46,749 nucleotides of DNA from UBA12088 sp041920275 (GTDB lineage Bacteria > Patescibacteriota > Minisyncoccia > Phycocordibacterales > UBA12088): positions 1-46,749 of the forward strand of contig JAYRSE010000022.1 in assembly GCA_041920275.1 (NCBI GenBank), written 5' to 3'. The notes beneath the pieces were generated by a model. That model worked only from the letters and a program-made list of their open reading frames with translations. It did not search any database and had not been told where the DNA came from. The position numbers were made by a program, and so were the translations under genes. Shown in pieces: positions 1 through 7,213 of the stretch (positions within the stretch are counted from its first letter, which is position 1; each line of letters opens with the position of its first letter).

Positions 1-29
1 GAACGCTCTACCAACTGAGCTAAACGTCC
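1..29 (-). tRNA. tRNA 5' portion, cut by the window edge
   Basis: On the minus strand this is the first 29 bases of a tRNA: an acceptor start GGACGTT, then TA, then a canonical D-arm GCTC-AGTTGGTA-GAGC. The anticodon and the 3' half lie outside the window, so the amino acid cannot be read. The D-arm is intact, and a 28-base exact copy of this segment recurs at 198-225. Confidence 0.75.
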
Positions 30-108
30 GTATGGTAATTGTCCTTCAATGATACACCAACTCGGGAGAGGTCGCATTATCTCTGTGACCTCTTCTTACA
101 GAAGCTGT

Positions 109-157
109 CCACTCATTGGCTATATCGCTTCGCTCCGCTCGCAATCTAGCTCAATGA
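109..157. repeat. Hairpin between two tRNA 5' fragments
   Basis: The segment has arms ACTCATTG...GCTA and TAGC...TCAATGAGT around a loop rich in GCTTCGCTCCGCTCGC. A second short inverted repeat (AGAGGTC/GACCTCT) lies at about 69-94. No ORF here is convincing. The hairpins separate the window-edge tRNA from the broken copy at 170-226 and may mark an insertion or duplication event. Confidence 0.5.
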
Positions 158-169
158 GTCTTGCAAAGC

Positions 170-226
170 GCCCCGGCACTTCTCACCTGTGTGAAGGGAA
201 CGCTCTACCAACTGAGCTAAACGTCA
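170..226 (-). pseudogene. Broken tRNA-like duplicate
   Basis: Minus-strand bases 226 to 198 repeat the D-arm half of the edge tRNA exactly (28 bases). They continue into an anticodon-arm-like stretch containing CCTTCACACAGG, which would suggest a CAC (valine) anticodon. The anticodon stem pairs poorly, the first acceptor base differs, and no T-arm (GGTTCGANTCC type) or matching 3' acceptor is found between here and base 30. I read it as a truncated duplicate, not a working tRNA. A tRNA with an intron was considered, but no 3' exon is visible. Confidence 0.5.
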
Positions 227-289
227 GTATACGGAACGCAGTGTACCACAAGTTCCGAAAAAGAACGAGCTGCCGTTTACTGCTGCCGT

Positions 290-667
290 TTACTGCGCCC
301 CGCGCCCGATCATCGCCGACATTTTTTCGACCAATTGGTTCAACGTCCAATCGGTCTTAAGGAGACACAGTAGATTGTTCGTGTCCGCGTTCGGGAGTAT
401 TTCCGTCTGACTCATGTTGGTGAGCAGTATGAAGGGCACTTTAGCTCCCCATCCTCCGCGCACGGCTTCAAGCACCTCTGTACCATGCATCGCGGGCATC
501 ATGTAATCGCACACGATAAGATCGGGACGCAGTTCGTTCGCGACGGCGAGACCGCTCGCACCATCATTCTCAACCGTAACCTCCGCACCCTCGGTCCGCA
601 ACAGTTCCCCGAGCATGTCGCAGAATATGATGTCATCGTCGATGATGAGTATTTTTTTTCCTTGCAT
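290..667 (-). CDS. Single-domain response regulator (CheY-like receiver)
   Basis: This 125-residue protein is a stand-alone receiver domain with no output domain. The acidic pocket D10/D11, the phospho-acceptor D54 (in CDYMMP), the switch T83 and the conserved K104 are all present, so it should be phosphorylatable. It lies 25 bases downstream of the histidine kinase gene in the same direction, so the two are very likely a cognate two-component pair transcribed from about position 2000. With no DNA-binding domain, it probably acts by protein-protein contact or as a phosphorelay intermediate. The target cannot be read from the sequence. The family call is firm and the pairing is inferred from adjacency. 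Confidence 0.93.
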   Translation of the reverse strand: MQGKKILIIDDDIIFCDMLGELLRTEGAEVTVENDGASGLAVANELRPDLIVCDYMMPAMHGTEVLEAVRGGWGAKVPFILLTNMSQTEILPNADTNNLLCLLKTDWTLNQLVEKMSAMIGRGAQ

Positions 668-692
668 ACGCCTCCATACTAACCCTTTTTGC

Positions 693-2000
693 TTATAGGG
701 GCAACGACACCGTAAAGGTGGTGCCTTCTCCCTGCTTGCTCACAAAGCCGATGGTACCACCCATCGCCTCGACCAACGACCTGCACATGTACAGACCAAT
801 GCCGTTGCCGTTCACTTCCATCGTCTGGGCGTTCGATGCGCGATACATCTTATTGAATATTCGCCCCTGCTCTTCGAGTGGGATCCCGATACCGGTATCG
901 GACACGACGAAGGTCGCCTCCTTGTTCCGAAGGGCAGCTTGCACCGTCACGGTCCCGTTCGCGGGAGTGTACCGAACCGCATTGGCAAGAATGTTCTGGA
1001 ACATGATCCTCAAAAGACGGGGGTCGGTCGCGAAGGTGAGCCGTTCAGGGATCGAGGTCTTCAAGGTGATCGTCTTTTCATGAAAAACGGGAGCAAGCTC
1101 ATCAAGCACGCCTTGCAACATCGGTACGACATCTTCCGTCACGATCTCCACTTTCAAGCGACCCATTTCCACACGCGAGAGGTTCAGGAGCGTGTTCACC
1201 AGATCGATCATCTCTTCATTGCGCTTGTACATCTGCAGGAGATAGGTTTTGACCCCCTCGGTCAGTTCTTGTGCGCGACGGGTCAACAAAAAGTCGATGT
1301 ACCATTTGAGGTTCGCGAGGGGCGCGCGCAACTGATGCGACGCGAGCGAAAGGAACTCGGTCTTGATGCGCTCAAGCTCCTTCTGCTCATGGATATCCAC
1401 CAACGAAATGAGGACGAGCTTGTCCCTCCTCGGCCCATCGCTCGGCATGGTCCCCGCGGAAAACAGCGCCCAACGCATCTCTCCACGAGCGGTACGCACC
1501 TGCAGCTCCTTTTGTTCGAGCGCGACACCGCGTCGCACCTGCTCGTGATACATCTGAACCATGCGGGGATCGTTCGGGTCGGAGAAGAGGTCGAACAGTT
1601 GAATACCGATCAGGTGCTCCTCATCAAGATCGAACAGGCGTAGCGACGCCTTGTTCGGCCTTCGAACCTTGCCTTGCGTATCCACCAGAATGTACGGTAC
1701 GGGACTGAACTCGTAGAATTTGCGCAACTGATCGCTGGTCTCCGCCATTTCTTTGGTGAGACCGTACGCGTAGCTACGCACGTTGCGTTTGAACGCCACG
1801 ACCGTGAAAGCGAATGCGCTCAGTGTGACGACAAGTACCAGTCCGAGACCTGCGAGCAAGCCGAGCAGTACACGCAGGTGGCCGGTAAGGGTCTCGACGT
1901 CCGCCGTGGAGGAAAAGAACATGCGGTCGAGGTACGCGTAGGCGAGGAACGAACCGAGACCGGTGATCGCAAACACTACGCCGAAGACAAACCATCGCAT
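693..2000 (-). CDS. Membrane sensor histidine kinase with PAS domain
   Basis: This 435-residue kinase has two membrane helices (about 5-24 and 44-68) with a very short outside loop, a PAS domain (about 92-205), and a HisKA dimerisation domain with phospho-acceptor H222 in SLASHQLRAPLAN. The ATPase domain shows the N-box around N340, the G1 box SDTGIGIP near 367 and the G2 box GNGIGLYMCR near 398. The small extracytoplasmic part suggests that sensing occurs in the membrane or through the PAS domain. The receiver gene at 290-667 follows directly. A TATACT box ends only 7 bases before the ATG, so the message may be leaderless. The stimulus is unknown. Confidence 0.95.
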   Translation of the reverse strand: MRWFVFGVVFAITGLGSFLAYAYLDRMFFSSTADVETLTGHLRVLLGLLAGLGLVLVVTLSAFAFTVVAFKRNVRSYAYGLTKEMAETSDQLRKFYEFSPVPYILVDTQGKVRRPNKASLRLFDLDEEHLIGIQLFDLFSDPNDPRMVQMYHEQVRRGVALEQKELQVRTARGEMRWALFSAGTMPSDGPRRDKLVLISLVDIHEQKELERIKTEFLSLASHQLRAPLANLKWYIDFLLTRRAQELTEGVKTYLLQMYKRNEEMIDLVNTLLNLSRVEMGRLKVEIVTEDVVPMLQGVLDELAPVFHEKTITLKTSIPERLTFATDPRLLRIMFQNILANAVRYTPANGTVTVQAALRNKEATFVVSDTGIGIPLEEQGRIFNKMYRASNAQTMEVNGNGIGLYMCRSLVEAMGGTIGFVSKQGEGTTFTVSLPL

Positions 2001-2007
2001 ACGATTC

Positions 2008-2013
2008 AGTATA
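2008..2013 (-). promoter_or_regulatory. -10 box, probable leaderless start for the kinase operon
   Basis: The minus strand reads TATACT, then seven bases, then the ATG of the histidine kinase at 2000. Transcription would start at or next to the start codon, giving little or no 5' leader. No good -35 hexamer is evident, and no Shine-Dalgarno sequence precedes the ATG. Confidence 0.4.
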
Positions 2014-2182
2014 CCACCGACCCGTTCGGAATAAGCGACACACTATGCACAACCACCTTGTCGATGCGACCCTCGACAACACGCGGACTGGATCGTGCCG
2101 GATCGCGCTCGCACGCGCCAGATCATCAACCATGACACCGAACGGGCCATCGTTCGGTCAGATCATTCGACACCGAAACGTC

Positions 2183-2212
2183 TTGCATACCGAGTGTCAC
2201 CTATGGTAGGGT
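2183..2212 (+). promoter_or_regulatory. Putative promoter of the initiator tRNA
   Basis: TTGCAT at 2183-2188 and TAGGGT at 2207-2212 are separated by 18 bases. A start site about 7 bases later would fall just before the tRNA at 2226. The -10 match is imperfect. Confidence 0.4.
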
Positions 2213-2225
2213 ATGTACACCTCCC

Positions 2226-2296
2226 TGCGGGGTAGAGGAGTAGTACCTCGCAAGGCTCATAACCTTGAGACACTGGTGCAATTCCAGTCCCCGCAA
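2226..2296 (+). tRNA. tRNA-Met(CAU), initiator-like, unusual D- and T-loops
   Basis: A cloverleaf folds with acceptor GCGGGG/CCCCGC, D-stem GAGG/CCTC, anticodon stem CAAGG/CCTTG around CTCATAA (anticodon CAU at 2258-2260), and T-stem ACTGG/CCAGT. The acceptor sequence and the A11:U24 pair are initiator hallmarks. Oddities are U1 facing A72 instead of C1/A72, only two of the three G:C pairs of the initiator anticodon stem, a 7-base D-loop AGTAGTA without the GG pair, and a T-loop TGCAATT in place of TTCAAAT. Only CA of the CCA tail is encoded. It could be the only initiator or a diverged second copy. Confidence 0.85.
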
Positions 2297-2306
2297 CAAG
2301 TATGTA

Positions 2307-2336
2307 CGAAAGGATCGCACCGTCGCGGTCCTTTCG
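2307..2336 (+). terminator. Hairpin downstream of the initiator tRNA
   Basis: A 12-bp stem CGAAAGGATCGC/GCGGTCCTTTCG (one T-G wobble) begins 10 bases after the tRNA. No long T-run follows, so it may act in termination or 3' end definition rather than as a classic intrinsic terminator. Confidence 0.5.
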
Positions 2337-2395
2337 TCGTTCCGCTTCGAGGCGGGACGCGATCGAACACGCGAAAGACACGAAGAATACCGTGC

Positions 2396-3730
2396 TCAAC
2401 TGAACTTGAATTCCTCGAACACGCGCTCGTAGAGGTCGATGACACGCTTCGCTTCACGCTCGGTGAGCACAAAATCGCTACCGGCATGCGCGATTTCGTT
2501 GCGAACCCGATGCGCCTCCCACGCAAGGTCGACTGTCTTGAAATCACCGCGTACCGCTTGTTTAAGCCGCTCACCGAGCGTGTTGCCCGAGTAGCCGAGC
2601 CGTAGCACAAGCTCATCGAGCATCACATCGGCCTCGATGATGGCGATACGCCAATCGTTCGGATTGCTCGAGTTCACATGCGTGAGCACTCGCTCCCACC
2701 GCTCGTTGCGCAACGGCGGTAACGCCTTGGGAATGGCATCCCGGATACGTTTCGTTTCTCGAGCGCGTATCTGATTGGTCCGCATGACCGCATACACGAC
2801 CCCGCTCACAAGAAGCAGTGAGAAAATGATCGCTATGATGAGCACGGTAGCCATGACACCCTTGAACCATCCGCTCGGACCTCCCTCCGCAAGCGCACGT
2901 TCGGATACCCATCCCTGCGTGCCGTTACCCGTCTCGACCAACCACCAGTACTCGACGCCCCCGATCCGAACGGGACCGCTTACGATCGCGAGCTCCTCGT
3001 CCTGCGACACCGCACCCAAGACCGCACCACCTCCCGCCCGACTGAACAGATCGACGGCGTACGTGGCCTTCACCCGACTTCCCACCTGCCAAGGCCGATC
3101 GCTTGCAAAAACGAGCGCCGCTTCCGGCAACCACCCCTCCACATCTCCCTCGTCGGACGCAAAGAGCCACCAGTCGGTCCCCCGCTCTTCCGTGGGACCT
3201 GCCGCGAGCCGTCCGTAGGTGCCTTTCACCACCTGACCGGCGCTTGTGACAGCTCCGGGCCCCTCCCGAAGGGTCACATCCGCGATCGCGCGAACTTTCA
3301 TGCCCGCCGCCGCACCGAGCTCAAAGCCGCCCACCCCCTCTCGCACCAGCGCGCGCTCCGGCACCCAACCCGTGACACCACTTGCGCGGTCCTTGACCTC
3401 CCACCACCGTGCACCTCCGAAGATCGCTTGGGGTCCACCCACGACCGCAAGCCCCGTACCCGGTGCGAACGTGCCGATCTCCGTTTGTCCATTCGCACCC
3501 GCATAGTACGGCGTACCATCGATCGTGCTCACTTCGGTACCCATCGGCGTATCTCCATCCAAAGCGGCACTTGCGACCAAGTGTGGCGCTCCGACATCGA
3601 TACCGAGCGTTTCCTGTGCGAATCGCGGCGCAGACTGTAGCGCATTACTGATGAGCAGCAACGCGAAAATGGCCAAGATGAGATCCTCGGTCCTTGTATC
3701 CACACTCGACTCCCCACTCCCTGCGGCCAT
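2396..3730 (-). CDS. Membrane protein: three SH3b repeats plus HEPN-like cytoplasmic domain
   Basis: This 444-residue protein starts with a membrane helix (about 16-33). Three bacterial SH3-like domains follow (about 65-130, 145-208 and 218-282), each ending in a GW[VL]xExAL-type motif. A second helix (292-318) and a helical C-terminal domain (about 325-444) complete it. The C-terminal domain contains RNEIAH (R410 to H415), which fits the Rx4-6H motif of HEPN domains, preceded by the long helix-rich segment typical of that fold. The topology would put the SH3b repeats outside, perhaps on peptidoglycan, and the HEPN-like domain inside. The gene lies 27 bases after gatA. Whether the domain is a nuclease or only a scaffold is not known. 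Confidence 0.75.
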   Translation of the reverse strand: MAAGSGESSVDTRTEDLILAIFALLLISNALQSAPRFAQETLGIDVGAPHLVASAALDGDTPMGTEVSTIDGTPYYAGANGQTEIGTFAPGTGLAVVGGPQAIFGGARWWEVKDRASGVTGWVPERALVREGVGGFELGAAAGMKVRAIADVTLREGPGAVTSAGQVVKGTYGRLAAGPTEERGTDWWLFASDEGDVEGWLPEAALVFASDRPWQVGSRVKATYAVDLFSRAGGGAVLGAVSQDEELAIVSGPVRIGGVEYWWLVETGNGTQGWVSERALAEGGPSGWFKGVMATVLIIAIIFSLLLVSGVVYAVMRTNQIRARETKRIRDAIPKALPPLRNERWERVLTHVNSSNPNDWRIAIIEADVMLDELVLRLGYSGNTLGERLKQAVRGDFKTVDLAWEAHRVRNEIAHAGSDFVLTEREAKRVIDLYERVFEEFKFS

Positions 3731-3757
3731 GCATCCATTCTACACCGCGAAGGGGTG

Positions 3758-5191
3758 TTATGCGGAGTCTGGAGTGCGTTCGCCTGTGAGTAATGCGCCG
3801 AGCGCAAAGAGGGTCTCCTCGCCGAGAGTAGGCGCCATCAGTTGAAAACCGACAGGAAGCGTGCTTCCCTCGCGCACCACGGTGCCAAAAGGTACGCTCA
3901 AGGCCGGAATACCGATGATGTTCGCCGACACCGTAAAGACATCCTCGAGGTACATGGCGAGCGGGTCGCTGGTCTTTTCACCAAAGCGGAAGGCGGGAGA
4001 CGGCGTGGTGGGGAGGGCAATCGCGTCGACCGTTTCAAAGGCGTGACGCGCGTCCGCACGGATGCGTTCACGTGCTTGCATGGCGGTGCCGTAGTACGCG
4101 TCGTAGTACCCGGAGGAGAGCACGTGCGTACCGAGCAGTATCCGACGGCGCACTTCCCTTCCGAGCCCGGCGGCACGCGACTGCGCGTAATCATCGATAC
4201 CGTTTTGACCCGACACATGCAGACCGTACCGCACACCATCGAAGCGTGCCATGTTCGCGGACACCTCCGCCGGCATGATGATGTAGTAGGTGGCAAGCGA
4301 ACGAGCAAGGGTGGGAAGCTCGATGTCGATGACCGTATGTCCGCTCTGCCGCAAGTGCTCGAGTCCCGCCTCGAACGCGGCGAGCACATCGGGATCGACA
4401 CCGTTTGCAAGGAACGCGCGCGGTACGCCGATCGTGTAGCGCTCCTTTCGGGCAACACGCGGACGATCGTCGGGGAGCGTGGTCGAATCCATACGGTCAT
4501 GGCCGCGTATCGCCTCGAAGAGAAGTGACGCATCCGCGACACTGCGAGTGAGCGGACCGATGACGTCGAGCGAGGAACCCATTGCGATGAGTCCGAAACG
4601 TGACACGCTTCCGTAGGTCGGCTTCAGACCCACCAACCCACAGAGTGCTGCCGGCTGTCGTATGGAGCCGCCGGTGTCGGAACCGAGCGCCCCCGGCGCC
4701 ATACCGCCCGCGACCGCGGCCGCCGAACCGCCCGAGGAGCCGCCGGGCACGCGGGAACGGTCGCGGGGGTTCTTGGTGGTGAAGAACGCACTCGTTTCGG
4801 TACTGCTTCCCATCGCGAACTCGTCCATGTTGGTGCGACCCAAAAACACCGCACCCGCCTGTTTGAGCTTGGTCGTCACGGTCGCGTCGTAGGTCGCCAC
4901 GTACCGCTCAAGCATTTTCGAACTTGCGCTCGCCACCCTGCCCTCGATGAGGATGTTGTCCTTGATCGCAAGCGGAATGCCGAGAAGCGCCCCACGCTCA
5001 CCCCGTGCACGACGCGCATCCGCCGCATCCGCCTGCGCGCGCACATCCGTATAGACCTCCAGGTACGCATGGATGTCGCCATCATGTCGAGCGATCGCGT
5101 CCAGGTGCGCATCGGCAAGCTCACGCGCGGACACCTGCTTGCGGTCGAGCAGCTCTTTCGCTTCGATGATGGTGCAGGTTGAGAGGTCCAT
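3758..5191 (-). CDS. gatA: Aspartyl/glutamyl-tRNA amidotransferase subunit A
   Basis: This 477-residue amidase-signature enzyme liberates ammonia from glutamine, so that mischarged Glu-tRNA(Gln) or Asp-tRNA(Asn) can be converted to Gln-tRNA or Asn-tRNA in the GatCAB complex. The catalytic triad is present: K77 in GIPLAIKDNI, cis-Ser S152 in GGSSGGSAAA, and the nucleophile S176 in SDTGGSIRQP. Spacing matches the family. The ATG at 5191 is chosen over an upstream GTG because it sits 8 bases after the gatC stop and gives the normal N-terminus. gatB is not in this window. Its presence implies that the organism lacks at least one of the direct glutaminyl or asparaginyl charging routes. Confidence 0.96.
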   Translation of the reverse strand: MDLSTCTIIEAKELLDRKQVSARELADAHLDAIARHDGDIHAYLEVYTDVRAQADAADARRARGERGALLGIPLAIKDNILIEGRVASASSKMLERYVATYDATVTTKLKQAGAVFLGRTNMDEFAMGSSTETSAFFTTKNPRDRSRVPGGSSGGSAAAVAGGMAPGALGSDTGGSIRQPAALCGLVGLKPTYGSVSRFGLIAMGSSLDVIGPLTRSVADASLLFEAIRGHDRMDSTTLPDDRPRVARKERYTIGVPRAFLANGVDPDVLAAFEAGLEHLRQSGHTVIDIELPTLARSLATYYIIMPAEVSANMARFDGVRYGLHVSGQNGIDDYAQSRAAGLGREVRRRILLGTHVLSSGYYDAYYGTAMQARERIRADARHAFETVDAIALPTTPSPAFRFGEKTSDPLAMYLEDVFTVSANIIGIPALSVPFGTVVREGSTLPVGFQLMAPTLGEETLFALGALLTGERTPDSA

Positions 5192-5199
5192 AGGAAACA

Positions 5200-5481
5200 C
5201 TACAGTATCTTGGGGACCCGCAGGAGGTCGCCTTCGCGATCGGAGAATTGAGCGGCGATACGCTCGGTATACTCCCCTTGCGTGTTCACGACCTCGTCCT
5301 CACGCATGACATTCTCAAGGTCGTAGACTGGGGATACATCGTGCGACGCCTCGACGAGCGCACGCACATCGGACACGTAGCCGAGAATGGCGTCCATTTC
5401 CTCCGCGAGCGCCGTACGCTCATGCTCCGGCACTGCGATACGTGCGAGTTGTGCGAGCTTCGCCACCTCTTCGTTCGTCAT
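5200..5481 (-). CDS. gatC: Aspartyl/glutamyl-tRNA amidotransferase subunit C
   Basis: This 93-residue protein starts MTNEEVAKLAQLARI, the typical GatC N-terminus, and contains the conserved helix-turn segment with EEMDAILGYVSDV. GatC is the small belt subunit that wraps around GatA and GatB and stabilises the complex. I start it at 5481, not at the upstream ATG (5502), because the family begins here. gatA follows after 8 bases, so the two are co-transcribed and probably translationally coupled. Confidence 0.93.
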   Translation of the reverse strand: MTNEEVAKLAQLARIAVPEHERTALAEEMDAILGYVSDVRALVEASHDVSPVYDLENVMREDEVVNTQGEYTERIAAQFSDREGDLLRVPKIL

Positions 5482-5529
5482 GACACCCACTATACCACGC
5501 ACAACAAGGGTCGCAAACCCGACACATCA

Positions 5530-5664
5530 TGCCATCCCTAAGAACCATCAGGAGCTCCGCCTGCACACCTTTTTGAGAAACCGGGACCGGGCAAGCGCCC
5601 TTGGAGCGGTTTCTCAAATAAGGTGTACGGGCTCCGTGTCCCGGTGGTTAGTTGAAGATGGTAT
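5530..5664. repeat. Palindromic interspersed repeat, copy A
   Basis: This is a roughly 135-bp non-coding element with nested inverted repeats. Outer arms resemble GCCATC...GATGGTA, then come TGCACACC/GGTGTAC, then an inner hairpin TTTGAGAAACC/GGTTTCTCAAA around a core containing GACCGGGCAAGCGCCC. Related copies lie at 40013-40143 and 46166-46297. In this copy the outer arms are inverted relative to the core when compared with the other two. It fills the gap between the L,D-transpeptidase gene and gatC. There is no ORF inside, so it is MITE- or REP-like. Confidence 0.85.
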
Positions 5665-5771
5665 CATACCGTATCGCACGTTCACGAGCACCCGTCTCGG
5701 GCGTATCCGTGCGGGAATGAGGGAACAAAGCCCACCATACACCATTCCGCACGACAGAAACGGTGACGGCC

Positions 5772-7208
5772 TCAATGGTATACGCGCCGGACATGGTCGA
5801 GGACCGCCCGCGTGTCGCTCTGCGCATCCGGGGAATCGACGATCACGATCGCAAGCGTGCGCGTCGTACCGCCAAACGGGTAGGACACCACGGTCACCAG
5901 ATCTTCACCTGCACCTTCCGCACGCGAAACGGAGGAACTTGCAAACGCAAGCACCACCGCGGCCGGATCGCTCGCCTCCGGAGCGTAGTCAACCGGAGCT
6001 TGCACGAAGCCCCCCTTGAAGGATGGGTCGCCGTACCACGGATGCACGGAACCGAAACCTTCGAGCGGACTCTCGCCGTACACGGCGCCGTTCGAACTGC
6101 CCCGGGTGAGACCGAGCACAAAGGAACGGTTCGCCCGCAGGTACTTGAGGAACATGAAGAGGTCCTTGGCGGTGGTGCGTGACTCCTCGTTCGCTCCGGT
6201 CGCATCCGCAAAGGTGGTGCTCGTCATGCCGACCGCACGCGCTTTTTCCCGCATCAAGGACACGATGCGCCCTTCGCCCAGGTGTGCCGCAACGACACTC
6301 GCCGCACCGGCGGACGCGTCGCGCATGAGCGGAAAGAGGAGATCGTACAGGCGGTAACTCTCCCCTCCGCGGAGCGTCACGCCGCGAAGCGACACCGCGC
6401 CCGAGGTCGTCATACGCTGTTCGATATTGAGATGTTCGGTGGCGGCAAGTCCCGCCATGACGGGCGGCAAAAATGGCGTGTGCACGAGCGCTTCCTCGTT
6501 CGCACCCGCAAGCACGTAGTTGGTGTCGAGGTCGGCGACCAAGTAGGAGTCGGCACGCACGTCGGGTGCGTTCAAGTGGTACGTGAAGGGTTCCACGGCC
6601 GACGAACGCTCGAACACGAGGATCGGCATACCGACATCGACGAGCTTGTACACCGCTTCGGCATGCTCGTTCGCGAGGCGAATACACCCGCCCGAGTACC
6701 CTTCCGGCACTTGCGTGCCGTCCTCGTAGTAGGGCCACCCGTGGATGAAGAAGTTGCCCTGAAAGGGTATGCTCCAGGGCATGTACACATGCCCGAAGCT
6801 CGAGTAGTGCGTGCCGGACTTCGCCTGCGCTTTGTACAGGCCCGAGGGCGTTTCCCACCAGGTGCCTTCTTTACCTTTGCTCTTAATGGGTACGGTGAGC
6901 GCAAGCGCGCCGTCGCGATAGACCGAGAGGGTCATTGCGGAGAGGTCCGCCTCGACGAAGTGCGCCCGCTCCGCGACCAGACGCTCGTGCACCGCGGTGA
7001 AGAAGTCGAGGTCGGTGAGTGCCGGCCACACGCCGTACTCGAGGGTCGCCTGCATCCCATCCCCTTCCGGCAACGATACGGTGTAGTTGTAGGCGACCGA
7101 ACCTCGTTCGCCCATGCGGGCACCCGCAAAGACACCGCCCACAAGGGCGGCCACCACAAAGAAAACGGTGAGCCAAAGTTGGATGTGTCGGTCGGCGAGT
7201 GCGTTCAT
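5772..7208 (-). CDS. L,D-transpeptidase fused to a degenerate S11 carboxypeptidase-like domain
   Basis: This 478-residue envelope protein has an N-terminal membrane anchor (about 12-30) and a YkuD-type L,D-transpeptidase domain (about 92-200). H156 and catalytic C175 lie in SGGCIRL. The C-terminal half (about 220-478) aligns by eye with D-Ala-D-Ala carboxypeptidases of family S11, but the active-site motifs are lost. The SxxK region reads FLPP, SxN reads SAG (299-301) and KTG reads KGG (398-400). I expect 3-3 peptidoglycan cross-linking or lipoprotein anchoring by the first domain and a substrate-binding role for the second. The adenosyltransferase gene lies 5 bases upstream in the same direction. 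The transpeptidase assignment is firm and the inactive-domain reading is an inference. Confidence 0.88.
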   Translation of the reverse strand: MNALADRHIQLWLTVFFVVAALVGGVFAGARMGERGSVAYNYTVSLPEGDGMQATLEYGVWPALTDLDFFTAVHERLVAERAHFVEADLSAMTLSVYRDGALALTVPIKSKGKEGTWWETPSGLYKAQAKSGTHYSSFGHVYMPWSIPFQGNFFIHGWPYYEDGTQVPEGYSGGCIRLANEHAEAVYKLVDVGMPILVFERSSAVEPFTYHLNAPDVRADSYLVADLDTNYVLAGANEEALVHTPFLPPVMAGLAATEHLNIEQRMTTSGAVSLRGVTLRGGESYRLYDLLFPLMRDASAGAASVVAAHLGEGRIVSLMREKARAVGMTSTTFADATGANEESRTTAKDLFMFLKYLRANRSFVLGLTRGSSNGAVYGESPLEGFGSVHPWYGDPSFKGGFVQAPVDYAPEASDPAAVVLAFASSSVSRAEGAGEDLVTVVSYPFGGTTRTLAIVIVDSPDAQSDTRAVLDHVRRVYH

Positions 7209-7213
7209 GGTGT

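Noticed and set aside
28..226. An intron-containing tRNA-Val between the two tRNA fragments
   Set aside because: No T-arm or 3' acceptor complementary to the 5' acceptor is found between the fragments, so there is no second exon.
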